A stretch of DNA of 64,000 nucleotides. Source: Brevundimonas sp. GTDB lineage: Bacteria; Pseudomonadota; Alphaproteobacteria; Caulobacterales; Caulobacteraceae. The stretch's first letter is position 1; each line of letters opens with the position of its first letter. Position numbers and translations under genes: made by a program. The stretch spans positions 62,001-126,000 of the forward strand of contig NZ_JAIYCP010000005.1 of NCBI RefSeq assembly GCF_027487935.1, written 5' to 3'. This document shows positions 17,541 through 27,429 of the stretch, one piece after another. The notes beneath the pieces were generated by a model. That model saw only the letters and a program-made list of their open reading frames with translations. It was not told the origin of the DNA and ran no database searches.

Positions 17541-18632
17541 ATGCTTCAGGCCCTTCCGCGTCGCGGCTTTTCCTTGGCGGCCGTTGCCGTCGCCGCCCTT
17601 CTGGCCAGTTGCGCCACTCCGGAGCCGGAACCCGCCCCCGCACCGCCCCCTCCGCCGGTCGTGGTCCATGCCCCGCCGCCGCCCGTCAGCCTGAACGAGG
17701 GCGTGGCCCAGGCGGCCTCCATCTATGTCGCCTTCATGCGCGAGGCCAGCTCCATCCAGGCCGGGTTTACCAGCGCCGAGGCGATCCAGGCGGCCATCCG
17801 CAGGGGTGCCGCCTATGAACCGGCCCAGCTGTCGCGCGGCATGATCGCCTATGGCTCGATCCTCGCCCTGCAGTCGCCGGAGTTCGTCCAGGGCGTCCGC
17901 GCCCTTGCCGCCGATCCGGCCGTCCGCAGCGATATCATCGCCAGGATCATCGCCGACCCCGCCTATGCCGCCAATCTGCCGGGCGCCGATGCCGCCGCCG
18001 GTCTGATCGTCGACACCATCGGTCGCGATTCCGCGGCCATGCTGCTGATCGCGGACGCCGTCGAGCAGGACGCCTACACCATCCAGGCCCGCAACGACCC
18101 CCGCCGCCGCTGGGCCACGGCCCACATCACCGATCGCGTCCGGCGTCTGGAGGGTGCCAAGGCCCTGTCAGCCGTCCAGATGCTGCCTTCGGCCGAGGAA
18201 TCGGCCCGTCTGTTCGCCGCGGCCAACTCGGGCACCGGCCTGGCGCTGAACCCGGCCCGCTCGGGGCCGCCCTATACCCCGGCGGTCACCCGGTCGCTGG
18301 CTGTGGCCGCCCTGGCGGCACTGGGGGCCGGTGGCGAGGACGCCCGGGCCAATACCGAGGCCCTGACCGTCGAGCAGAACAGCGAATTCTGCCTCAACAT
18401 GTCCAAGCTTATGCTGTTCCAGTGCCTCGCCGCCTCAAGGCCCAGCTATGAGGACATGTTCTGCGTCGGCCGCCATGTGGCGCGTGACCTCGCCACCTGC
18501 ACCGCCCAGAACATCACCCCGGTCCCAGCCGAGGTCTCGCCGACGTCGGTCGCGAGTGGTGCCGCTGATTCCGCCCCGGTGCAGACGCCCGTCGCCGAGG
18601 CGGCGGCTGCGGCCCTGAACAACGGCCGCTGA
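17541..18632 (+). CDS. hypothetical lipoprotein
   Basis: I do not recognise this 363-residue protein. It has a lipoprotein signal with lipobox LLASC at about residue 27, a proline-rich linker (PEPEPAPAPPPPPVVVHAPPPP), then an alpha-helical domain (about residues 50-310). Four cysteines (FCLNMSK, LFQC, MFCVG, ATC) lie in the last third and may form disulfides in the periplasm. GAGGA precedes the ATG at good spacing. The 84-bp gap to prs and 154-bp gap to rplY suggest its own transcript. Confidence 0.6.
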   Translation: MLQALPRRGFSLAAVAVAALLASCATPEPEPAPAPPPPPVVVHAPPPPVSLNEGVAQAASIYVAFMREASSIQAGFTSAEAIQAAIRRGAAYEPAQLSRGMIAYGSILALQSPEFVQGVRALAADPAVRSDIIARIIADPAYAANLPGADAAAGLIVDTIGRDSAAMLLIADAVEQDAYTIQARNDPRRRWATAHITDRVRRLEGAKALSAVQMLPSAEESARLFAAANSGTGLALNPARSGPPYTPAVTRSLAVAALAALGAGGEDARANTEALTVEQNSEFCLNMSKLMLFQCLAASRPSYEDMFCVGRHVARDLATCTAQNITPVPAEVSPTSVASGAADSAPVQTPVAEAAAAALNNGR

Positions 18633-18786
18633 CGCAGGTTTCCACTCCGGCGTCGCAATGACGTCGGGAGCGGTTGCGTCCGCGCCGGTTGGCGTGTAAT
18701 GACCCGCGCTCTTGAATTCAGGGTCCCGAGACCCCGCCGCGAAGGCTGACTGGTCAGCGCGGCGTTTGTGTTGTTGAGGCGAGGCG

Positions 18787-19404
18787 ATGGCCGAGATCAT
18801 TCTGAACGTGGACGTCCGTAGTGGCGTCGGCACCGGTGGCGCTCGCGCCGCGCGCCGCGCTGGCATGGTCCCGGGCGTGCTGTACGGCGGCGACAAGGCC
18901 CCCGTGGCCATCTCGGTGAACGAGCGCGACTTCCGCAAGTCGCTCTACACCGGCAAGCTGCTGGGTCACCTGGTGACGCTGAAATACGGCACGGAATCGC
19001 AGCCGGTCATCGCGCGCGATGTCCAGTTCGACCCGGTCACCGACCGCCCGCTGCATTTCGACCTCATGCGGGTCGATGAGACCCAGACCATCAAGATCGA
19101 GGTCCCGGTCCACTTCATCAACCAGGACAAGTGCGAGGCCTTCCGTCAGGGTGCCGTGCTGGAAGTCGTCCGTCACGCCGTCGAGGTGAAGGTCCGCGCG
19201 GATCACATCCCGGAAGACCTGATCGTCGACCTGGCCGGCCACAAGATGGGCGACACCATCCGCTGGGCGGACCTCAAGGCTCCCGCGGACGTCGCGCCCG
19301 TCATCACCGACCGTGACTTCGTGATCGCCCTGATCAAGTCGTCCTCGGCTGCCGTCTCGGCCGCGGCCGACGGCTCCGATGCCGAAGGCTCCGCCGAGGG
19401 CTGA
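18787..19404 (+). CDS. rplY: 50S ribosomal protein L25/general stress protein Ctc
   Basis: The 205-residue protein is the long (CTC-type) form of L25, which binds 5S rRNA. The N-terminal L25 domain (residues about 5-95; GARAARRAGMVPGVLYGGDKAPVAI) is followed by the C-terminal beta domain (about 100-190; VPVHFINQDKCEAFRQGAVLEVVRHAVEVKVRADHIPEDLIVDL) and an Ala/Ser-rich tail. rplY and pth are neighbours in many bacteria, as here. A hairpin terminator lies between them. Confidence 0.95.
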   Translation: MAEIILNVDVRSGVGTGGARAARRAGMVPGVLYGGDKAPVAISVNERDFRKSLYTGKLLGHLVTLKYGTESQPVIARDVQFDPVTDRPLHFDLMRVDETQTIKIEVPVHFINQDKCEAFRQGAVLEVVRHAVEVKVRADHIPEDLIVDLAGHKMGDTIRWADLKAPADVAPVITDRDFVIALIKSSSAAVSAAADGSDAEGSAEG

Positions 19405-19427
19405 TCGCCTTCCCACCAGATGCTACT

Positions 19428-19464
19428 GGAACGGCCCCTTCCGGAAACGGACGGGGCCGTTTCC
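19428..19464 (+). terminator. hairpin terminator after rplY
   Basis: The stem AACGGCCCC pairs with GGGGCCGTT across a 14-base loop, followed by TTCC. It lies between rplY and the chosen ATG of pth, and overlaps the track's upstream extension of pth, which argues for the later pth start. Confidence 0.65.
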
Positions 19465-19482
19465 TTATCCGGACCTCGCCCC

Positions 19483-20112
19483 ATGATCATCATCGCCGGC
19501 CTGGGCAATCCGGGTCCCAAATATCAGGGCAACCGCCACAACATCGGCTTCATGGCCGCCGACGAGATCGCGCGGCGCTGGTCGTTCGGGCCCGAGCGGG
19601 CCAAATTCCAGTCGGTGATCCGCGAGGGCGAGGTCGCCACCGCCGCCGGGCCGGTCAAGGTCCTGCTGATGAAGCCCCAGACCTTCATGAACGAGAGCGG
19701 CCGGGCCGTGGCTGAGGCGGCGCGCTTCTACAAGGTCCAGCCCGGCGCGGTCATCGTCTTCCATGACGAGATCGACCTGGCCCCCGGCCGCTTCCGCATG
19801 AAGACCGGTGGCGGGGCAGCCGGCCAGAACGGCGTGCGCAGCCTGATCAGCCAGCTGGGCGCCGACTTCCGCCGCGCCCGCATGGGCGTCGGCCACCCCG
19901 GCGCGCCCGAACTGGTGCACGGCCATGTGTTGAGCGACTTCCACAAGGCCGACCTGACCTGGCTGGAGCCCATGCTCGACGCCGTCGCCGGTGCCCTGCC
20001 CTTCGCCCTCGCCGACGACGACGACCGCTACCAGGCCGAAGTCATGCGCCTGGCCCCCGCCCCCAAATTCAGCCCCCGTCAGGCCGCGGAGAAGGCGGCG
20101 CGGGGCGATTAG
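19483..20112 (+). CDS. pth: peptidyl-tRNA hydrolase
   Basis: The 209-residue enzyme releases peptides from peptidyl-tRNA that has fallen off the ribosome. The N-terminal GLGNPGPKYQGNRHNIGF carries the catalytic His and Asn, KPQTFMNESG is the next motif, and DEIDLAPGRFRMKTGGG contains the catalytic Asp. The motif usually written GGHNG reads AAGQNGVRS, so a generally conserved His is Gln (codon CAG). I chose the ATG at 19483 because it starts MIIIAGLG; the track's start adds 21 residues encoded by the rplY terminator. Confidence 0.93.
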   Translation: MIIIAGLGNPGPKYQGNRHNIGFMAADEIARRWSFGPERAKFQSVIREGEVATAAGPVKVLLMKPQTFMNESGRAVAEAARFYKVQPGAVIVFHDEIDLAPGRFRMKTGGGAAGQNGVRSLISQLGADFRRARMGVGHPGAPELVHGHVLSDFHKADLTWLEPMLDAVAGALPFALADDDDRYQAEVMRLAPAPKFSPRQAAEKAARGD

Positions 20113-20185
20113 CCGCCCTTCCCTCCCCGCCGTCCCGCCTGTACGGCCGGGACGAAACCGACCGCCGCCACAAAGGCCTGATCCG

Positions 20186-20674
20186 ATGACCCGCACCCCG
20201 CGCCTCGCGCTCGCCCTCGCCTTGCTAACCCTGTCCGCCTGCAGTCCCGGTGGGACGGAGTCCGGGGCAACTTCAACCGTCGAGGTCGCCGGAGCCATCT
20301 GCCGGCCGACGCCGGTGGGGCGCCAGATGACGGGCTGTTACCTGACCCTGACCACGACGACCGCCGACCGGCTGGTCAGCGTCGCCAGCCCCGCCGCCAA
20401 TCTGGTCCAGATCCACGAGAGCCGGATCGAGAGCGGCATGATGATGATGAACGAGCTGAAGGAGGGCCTGCCCCTGCCCGCCGGCGAGACCGTCGCCCTC
20501 GCGCCGGGCGGCAATCATCTGATGCTGCTGGGCGTCAAGGAGCCGCTGGTGGCGGGGGATACCGTTGCCCTGACCCTGACCTTCGAGGCCTCGCCGCCGG
20601 TCGAGGTGACGGCGACGGTCGGCCAGCCGGCTGCGCCCGAAGGCGATCACGCGGCCGCGCCCGCCGCTCATTGA
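20186..20674 (+). CDS. PCuAC-like copper chaperone lipoprotein
   Basis: The 162-residue protein has a lipoprotein signal with lipobox LSAC and a PCu(A)C/DUF461 fold. The copper motif H-(x)n-M-(x)n-H-x-M can be seen as IHESRIESGMMMM followed by NHLMLLG. The family delivers Cu(I) to cytochrome oxidase in the periplasm. The C-terminus ends in a short His/Ala-rich tail (GDHAAAPAAH). It follows pth by 73 bp and may be co-transcribed, though the functions do not relate. An internal pair of Cys residues (ICRPTP, GCYLTL) may form a disulfide. Confidence 0.78.
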   Translation: MTRTPRLALALALLTLSACSPGGTESGATSTVEVAGAICRPTPVGRQMTGCYLTLTTTTADRLVSVASPAANLVQIHESRIESGMMMMNELKEGLPLPAGETVALAPGGNHLMLLGVKEPLVAGDTVALTLTFEASPPVEVTATVGQPAAPEGDHAAAPAAH

Positions 20675-20742
20675 CACCCGAGCCTGACAAACCGGTCGCG
20701 ACGGGCTAAAGGCTCGCGCTCACTCGAAAGCTCCCCAAGACC

Positions 20743-21837
20743 ATGGCCCTGAAAGTCGCGATCGTCGGCCTGCCCAATGTCGGCAAGTCCACCCTGTTCA
20801 ACGCCCTGACCCGGACGGCGGCGGCGCAGGCTGCCAACTATCCGTTCTGCACCATCGAGCCGAACACCGGGGATGTGGCGGTCCCGGAGCCGCGCCTGGA
20901 CGTCCTGGCGGAGATCGCCGGCTCGAAGGAGATCATTCCGTCGCGGATCACCTTCGTCGACATCGCCGGCCTGGTGCGCGGCGCGTCCAAGGGCGAGGGC
21001 CTGGGCAACCAGTTTCTGGCCAACATCCGCGACTGCGACGCCGTGGCCTTCGTCGCCCGCTGCTTCATCGATGACGACATCACCCACGTCGAAAACCGCA
21101 TCGACCCGATCAGCGATCTCGAGATCATCGAGACCGAACTGATGCTGGCCGACCTCGAAAGCCTCGAGAAGCGCGTGGTCAACGTCGAGAAGAAGGCCAA
21201 GGGCGGCGACAAGGAGGCCCAGACCACCCTGCGCCTGATCAACATGGCCCTGACGCCCTTGCGCGCCGGCAAGCCCGCCCGGGTCGTCCAGGTCGACAAG
21301 GAAGACCAGAAGGCCTGGCACATGTTGCAGCTGCTGACCTCCCTGCCCGCCCTCTATGTCTCCAACGTCGACGAGAACTCGGCAGACAAGGGCAATGAAC
21401 TGTCCGCACAGGTCGCCGCCCGCGCCGCCGCCGACAATGCCAAGGCCGTGGTCATCTCGGCCAAGATCGATTCCGAACTGGCCGTTCTGGACCCCGCCGA
21501 ACAGGCCGAATTCCTGGAAAGCCTCGGCCTCGCCGAGCCCGGCCTGAACCGTCTGATCCGCGAGGCCTATGCCCTGCTGGGCCTGCAGTCCTATTTCACC
21601 GTGGGCCCCAAGGAGGCGCGCGCCTGGACCATTCCGATCGGCGCCACGGCCCCCCAGGCGGCGGGCGTGATCCACACCGATTTCGAAAAGGGTTTCATCC
21701 GCGCCGAGACCATCGCCTTCGACGACTTCGTGGCGCTGCGGGGCGAGGCGAAGGCCCGCGAGGCCGGCAAGCTCCGCGCCGAGGGCAAGTCCTATGTCGT
21801 CAAGGACGGCGACGTGATGAATTTCCTCTTCAACTGA
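20743..21837 (+). CDS. ychF: redox-regulated ATPase/GTPase YchF
   Basis: The 364-residue protein is an Obg-family P-loop NTPase. G1 reads GLPNVGKST, G3 is DIAGLVRGASKGEGLGN, and the G4 position is non-canonical (VSNVDEN), as expected for YchF, which prefers ATP. A coiled-coil insert follows (about 130-200) and the C-terminal TGS-like domain includes LGLQSYFTVGPKEARAWTI. It binds ribosomes and takes part in stress responses. pth and ychF are commonly adjacent in proteobacteria; here the copper protein lies between them. Confidence 0.95.
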   Translation: MALKVAIVGLPNVGKSTLFNALTRTAAAQAANYPFCTIEPNTGDVAVPEPRLDVLAEIAGSKEIIPSRITFVDIAGLVRGASKGEGLGNQFLANIRDCDAVAFVARCFIDDDITHVENRIDPISDLEIIETELMLADLESLEKRVVNVEKKAKGGDKEAQTTLRLINMALTPLRAGKPARVVQVDKEDQKAWHMLQLLTSLPALYVSNVDENSADKGNELSAQVAARAAADNAKAVVISAKIDSELAVLDPAEQAEFLESLGLAEPGLNRLIREAYALLGLQSYFTVGPKEARAWTIPIGATAPQAAGVIHTDFEKGFIRAETIAFDDFVALRGEAKAREAGKLRAEGKSYVVKDGDVMNFLFN

Positions 21838-21950
21838 CCCGGCCCGGTCTCAAGGGCCTCTGCAATGATCACGAATTCGAGCTCCGCCTTGCATCCGCCA
21901 CGAGATTTTGCGAGCGGAGCCGCAGTGTCGAGAACAAGGGGGCATTCCGC

Positions 21951-22214
21951 ATGACCCAGAGCACCAATCCCTGGGCGAAACCGATCGATCCGCTGGCGCA
22001 GGACATCGCCGCGGTGCTCAAACGCATGGGCGGTTCGGCCCATCAGCGCGACGTGGTCCAGTGCGTGGCGGCGATGAAGCGCCAGCGCGGCGAGAGCGTC
22101 GGACAGGATCTGGCCAACGCGATCGTCGAGGTCTTCGAACGCTACCGCGACCTGTTCTTCAAACCCTTCGGCGAAGGCTCGATGCGCTGGGCCCTGCAAC
22201 CCGGCGTCGCCTGA
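21951..22214 (+). CDS. small hypothetical protein
   Basis: This 87-residue protein is not one I recognise. It has a good ribosome site (AAGGGGG, 8 bases before the ATG), a charged helical core (DIAAVLKRMGGSAHQRDVVQCVAAMKRQRGESV) and an aromatic C-terminal part (FERYRDLFFKPFGEGSMRWAL). It has no signal peptide or membrane helix, so it is probably cytoplasmic. The helical first half could be a small winged-helix-like fold, which is a guess. It converges with ppdK, leaving 17 bases between stops. Confidence 0.62.
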   Translation: MTQSTNPWAKPIDPLAQDIAAVLKRMGGSAHQRDVVQCVAAMKRQRGESVGQDLANAIVEVFERYRDLFFKPFGEGSMRWALQPGVA

Positions 22215-22231
22215 CACAGGGGTTGGACGAC

Positions 22232-24922
22232 CTAACGGTCCTTCTCGCGCGCCTCTCCCCCGCGCGACACCAGTGCCGCCTGGGCCGCCGCCAGCCGGGC
22301 GATCGGCACGCGGTAGGGTGAGCAGCTGACGTAGTCGAGGCCGACCTCTTCGCAGAAGGCGATCGACGACGGGTCGCCGCCGTGTTCCCCGCAGATGCCC
22401 ATCTTGATGCCCGGACGCGCCGCCCCGCCGCGTTCGGCGGCGATGCGGATCAGGTCGCCGACCCCATCCTGGTCCAGACGGACGAACGGATCGGTCTCGA
22501 AGATGCCCTTGTCCATATAGGCCTGCAGGAAGCGGCCGGAATCGTCGCGGCTGATGCCGAAGGTGGTCTGGGTCAGGTCATTGGTGCCGAAGGAAAAGAA
22601 CTCGGCGTATTCGGCCAGGTCGGCGGCACGCAGGGCCGCGCGCGGCAGTTCGATCATGGTGCCGACAAGGTATTCGACCCGGTCGCCGGCCCCGGCGAAG
22701 ACGGCCTCGGCGGTGCGGTCCGTCAGTTCGCGCAGATATTTCATCTCCAGCCCGAGGGCGACCAGCGGGTGCATGATCTCCGGGATGGGGGCCTCGGCCG
22801 CGGTCTGTTTCACCTGCAGGGCCGCCTCGAGAATGGCGCGGACCTGCATCTCATAGATCTCGGGATAGGCGACGCCCAGCCGGCAACCCCGGTGGCCGAG
22901 CATGGGGTTGGTCTCGTGCAGTTCCTTCGCCCGCCGCTTCAGCTTGGCGGCGTCGAGCCCCTGCGTCACCGCGAGCGCATCGATCTCGGCTTCGGTGTGG
23001 GGGATGAACTCGTGCAGCGGCGGGTCGAGCAGGCGCACGGTGACCGGCAGGCCGGCCATGATGGTGAACAGTTCAACGAAATCGGCCTTCTGGAACGGCG
23101 CGATCTTGGCCAGCGCCGCACGGCGACCGGCCTCGTCATCGGCCAGGATCATCTCGCGCACCGCGGCGATGCGGGCGTCGTCGAAGAACATGTGCTCGGT
23201 CCGGCACAGGCCGATACCCTCGGCGCCGAAGCCGCGCGCCGTCTTCGCATCCAGCGGCGTCTCGGCATTGGCGCGCACCTTCAGGCGGCGGACCTTGTCG
23301 GCCCAGGCCATCAGGGTCTGGAAGTCGCCGGTCAGCTCCGGCTCGATCATGGCCACGGCCCCGTCCAGCACCTCGCCCTTCGAGCCGTCGATGGTGATGA
23401 TCTCGCCGGCCCTGAAGGTGCGGCCACGGGCGGTGAAGGTCCCGGCCCTGTCGTCGATCGACAGCTCATTGATGCCGCAGACGCAGGGACGCCCCATGCC
23501 GCGCGCCACGACGGCGGCGTGGCTGGTCATGCCGCCGCGCGCCGTGACGATGCCGCGGGCCGCATGCATGCCGTGGATGTCTTCCGGCGAGGTCTCCTCG
23601 CGCACCAGGATGACGGCGTCGCCCAGCTGCGACAGCCGCTCGGCCTCATCGGCGTCGAAAACGATCTTGCCGGTCGCCGCGCCGGGCGAGGCCGGCAGGC
23701 CGGACGCCACCACGGTACGGCTGGCTTTCGGATCCAGCGTCGGGTGCAGCAGCTGGTCGAGCGCCGACGGCTCGACCCGGGCGACGGCCTCCTCCTCGGA
23801 GATCACCCCCTCGGCGGCCAGATCGACCGCGATCTTCAGCGCCGACCTGGCTGTCCGCTTGCCGTTGCGGGTCTGCAGCATCCAGAGGCGGCCCTGTTCG
23901 ACCGTGAACTCGATGTCCTGCATGTCGCGGTAGTGGCTTTCCAGCCGGCCGATGACTTCGACGAATTCGCCGAAGACGACCGGCATGGCCTCCTCCATCG
24001 AGGGGGCGGTCTCGCCCATCTCTTCCCGGCCCGCCTTCGTCAGCGACTGGGGCGTGCGGATGCCGGCGACGACGTCCTCGCCCTGGGCATTGATCAGGAA
24101 CTCGCCGTACAGCCGGGCTTCGCCGGTCGAGGGATTGCGGGTAAAGGCGACGCCCGTGGCCGAGGTCTCGCCCATATTGCCGAAGACCATGGACTGGACA
24201 TTGACCGCCGTGCCCCAGCTCTCGGGGATGTCGTGCATGCGGCGATAGAATTTGGCCCGGTCGTTCATCCAGCTGGCAAAGACGGCCGAGACGGCCCCCC
24301 AGAGCTGGTCATGCGGGTCCTGCGGGAAGGCGTGACCCAGCCGGTCCTCGACCACGGCCTTGTAGTCGGCGACGACTTTTTCCCAGTCCGAGGCGCTCAG
24401 GTCAGTGTCGATGGTAACGCCCAGCCGGTCCTTGTGGTCGTCCAGCACCTCCTCGAAATCGTCATGGCTCAGGCCGAGCACGACGCTGGAATACATGGTG
24501 ATGAAGCGGCGGTAGCTGTCGAAGGCGAAGCGGCGGTCGCCGGACAGGGCGGCAAGGCCTTCAACGGTCTCATCGTTCAGGCCGAGGTTCAGGACCGTGT
24601 CCATCATCCCCGGCATGGAGGCGCGGGCCCCCGACCGGACCGAGACCAGCAGCGGATTCCTCGCATCGCCGAAGGTCTTGCCGACGACCGCCTCGACGGT
24701 CTTCAGCCCGACGGCGACCTGGGCGGCCAGGGCCTCGGGATAGGTCTGGCCGTTCGAATAATAGTGGACGCAGGCTTCCGTCGTGATGGTGAAGCCCGGC
24801 GGCACCGGCAGGCCGAGCGACGACATCTCGGCGAGGTTGGCCCCCTTGCCGCCGAGCAGGTTCTTCATCGACGCATCGCCGTCGGCAGAGCCCCCACCGA
24901 AGCCGTACACCCACTGAGTCAT
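22232..24922 (-). CDS. ppdK: pyruvate, phosphate dikinase
   Basis: The 896-residue enzyme reversibly interconverts pyruvate + ATP + phosphate and PEP + AMP + diphosphate. It shows the N-terminal ATP-grasp part (YGFGGGSADGD, NLLGGKGANLAEM), the swivelling phosphohistidine domain with GGMTSHAAVVARGMGRPCVCG, and a C-terminal PEP/pyruvate TIM barrel with active-site Cys in KMGICGEHGGDPSSI and SCSPYRVPIARLAAAQA. Length matches the family (about 870-900). Likely role: gluconeogenesis or glycolytic flexibility. Preceded by 242 bp without a gene. Confidence 0.96.
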   Translation of the reverse strand: MTQWVYGFGGGSADGDASMKNLLGGKGANLAEMSSLGLPVPPGFTITTEACVHYYSNGQTYPEALAAQVAVGLKTVEAVVGKTFGDARNPLLVSVRSGARASMPGMMDTVLNLGLNDETVEGLAALSGDRRFAFDSYRRFITMYSSVVLGLSHDDFEEVLDDHKDRLGVTIDTDLSASDWEKVVADYKAVVEDRLGHAFPQDPHDQLWGAVSAVFASWMNDRAKFYRRMHDIPESWGTAVNVQSMVFGNMGETSATGVAFTRNPSTGEARLYGEFLINAQGEDVVAGIRTPQSLTKAGREEMGETAPSMEEAMPVVFGEFVEVIGRLESHYRDMQDIEFTVEQGRLWMLQTRNGKRTARSALKIAVDLAAEGVISEEEAVARVEPSALDQLLHPTLDPKASRTVVASGLPASPGAATGKIVFDADEAERLSQLGDAVILVREETSPEDIHGMHAARGIVTARGGMTSHAAVVARGMGRPCVCGINELSIDDRAGTFTARGRTFRAGEIITIDGSKGEVLDGAVAMIEPELTGDFQTLMAWADKVRRLKVRANAETPLDAKTARGFGAEGIGLCRTEHMFFDDARIAAVREMILADDEAGRRAALAKIAPFQKADFVELFTIMAGLPVTVRLLDPPLHEFIPHTEAEIDALAVTQGLDAAKLKRRAKELHETNPMLGHRGCRLGVAYPEIYEMQVRAILEAALQVKQTAAEAPIPEIMHPLVALGLEMKYLRELTDRTAEAVFAGAGDRVEYLVGTMIELPRAALRAADLAEYAEFFSFGTNDLTQTTFGISRDDSGRFLQAYMDKGIFETDPFVRLDQDGVGDLIRIAAERGGAARPGIKMGICGEHGGDPSSIAFCEEVGLDYVSCSPYRVPIARLAAAQAALVSRGGEAREKDR

Positions 24923-25164
24923 CGCCTGGTCCCTGAAGTCTCGTCTTGTCCGGCCTGACTAACGTGCTGCGCCCGCGAAGGCGAGGCCGGGACTGTAACA
25001 AAGCGTGAGCGGATGTAGCGGCTCCGCAACGGGGTGCGGCACAGTCGGCACCCGCAGGCGGCGAACTGGACGAGCGGGCCCGTCTGCCGCTATGCGCAGG
25101 GGACCGGATCCAGCCCGCGCGGCGACGCGATGGACACCGGCAAGGTCCGCCAAGGAACAGCCCG

Positions 25165-26259
25165 ATGACGCTCTCTGAAACCGCAACGGCGGTCGCGACG
25201 CCCCCGGCCACCGGCACCGGACTGGTCATCCGCCGGCCTGACGACTGGCATGTGCACCTGCGCGACGGGGCCATGCTGGGCTCGGTCGTCAACTATACGG
25301 CCCGCCAATTTGCCCGCGCCATCGTCATGCCAAACCTGGCCCCGCCGGTGACCACCGTGGCGGCTGCCGAGGCCTATCGCGCACGCATCCTGGCGGCGGT
25401 CGAGCCGGGAACGGTCTTCACCCCCCTGATGACCTGCTACCTGACCGACGATATCGACGCAGCCGAGGTCGGGCGCGGCTTTGCGGCGGGTGTCTTCACC
25501 GCCTGCAAACTCTATCCGGCCAATGCCACGACCAACTCCAGCCACGGCGTGACCGACTTCCGCCGGATCTATCCGGTTCTCGAGGTCATGCAGCAGATCG
25601 GCATGCCGCTTCTGGTCCATGGTGAGGTGACGGACTCCCATGTCGACATCTTCGACCGCGAGGCGGTGTTCATCGACCGCATCCTGACCCGGATCATCGC
25701 CGATTTCCCGGCCCTGAAGGTGGTGTTCGAACACATCACCACCGCCGATGCCGTGGCCTTTGTCGAGACCGCCGGGGCGAATGTCGCCGCGACGATCACG
25801 CCGCACCACCTCGACTTCAACCGCAACGCCATGTTCCAGGGCGGGATCCGCCCGCATTTCTACTGCCTGCCGGTGGCCAAGCGGGAAGTGCATCGCCTCG
25901 CCCTGCGCCGGGCGGCGACCTCGGGTTCGGACCGGTTCTTCCTCGGCACCGACTCCGCCCCCCATGCCGTCGGGGCCAAGGAATCGGCCTGTGGCTGCGC
26001 CGGCATCTTCAACGCCCCGTTCGCGATCGAAAGCTATGCCCGGACCTTCGAGGAAGAGGGGGCCCTGCATTACCTCGAGGCCTTCGCCTCCGAGAATGGC
26101 CCGCGCTTCTACGGCCTGCCCCTGAACGAGGACCGGATCCGGCTCGACCGGGTCGCGCACCAGGTGCCGGAGATGATGATCGCCGCCGATACCGAGGTCG
26201 TGCCGTTCCACGCCGGTCAGACCCTCGGCTGGAAGTTTGCGGGCCTGGCCGGTCACTGA
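25165..26259 (+). CDS. pyrC: dihydroorotase, type II
   Basis: The 364-residue zinc enzyme makes dihydroorotate from carbamoyl aspartate in pyrimidine synthesis. It carries HVHLRDG (zinc His pair), the carbamylated Lys region [13 protein letters not shown], later zinc His residues in LLVHGEV and EHITT, and the catalytic Asp in LGTDSAPH. These fit the short homodimeric PyrC class (about 345 residues), with a 15-residue N-terminal extension. AAGGAA lies 8 bases before the ATG. It stands directly upstream of the ccrM promoter. Confidence 0.94.
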   Translation: MTLSETATAVATPPATGTGLVIRRPDDWHVHLRDGAMLGSVVNYTARQFARAIVMPNLAPPVTTVAAAEAYRARILAAVEPGTVFTPLMTCYLTDDIDAAEVGRGFAAGVFTACKLYPANATTNSSHGVTDFRRIYPVLEVMQQIGMPLLVHGEVTDSHVDIFDREAVFIDRILTRIIADFPALKVVFEHITTADAVAFVETAGANVAATITPHHLDFNRNAMFQGGIRPHFYCLPVAKREVHRLALRRAATSGSDRFFLGTDSAPHAVGAKESACGCAGIFNAPFAIESYARTFEEEGALHYLEAFASENGPRFYGLPLNEDRIRLDRVAHQVPEMMIAADTEVVPFHAGQTLGWKFAGLAGH

Positions 26260-27426
<1,167 letters not shown>

Positions 27427-27429
27427 GCG

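Noticed and set aside
22382-24958. 858-residue plus-strand ORF opposite ppdK
   Set aside because: Antisense shadow of a full-length dikinase gene with all motifs.
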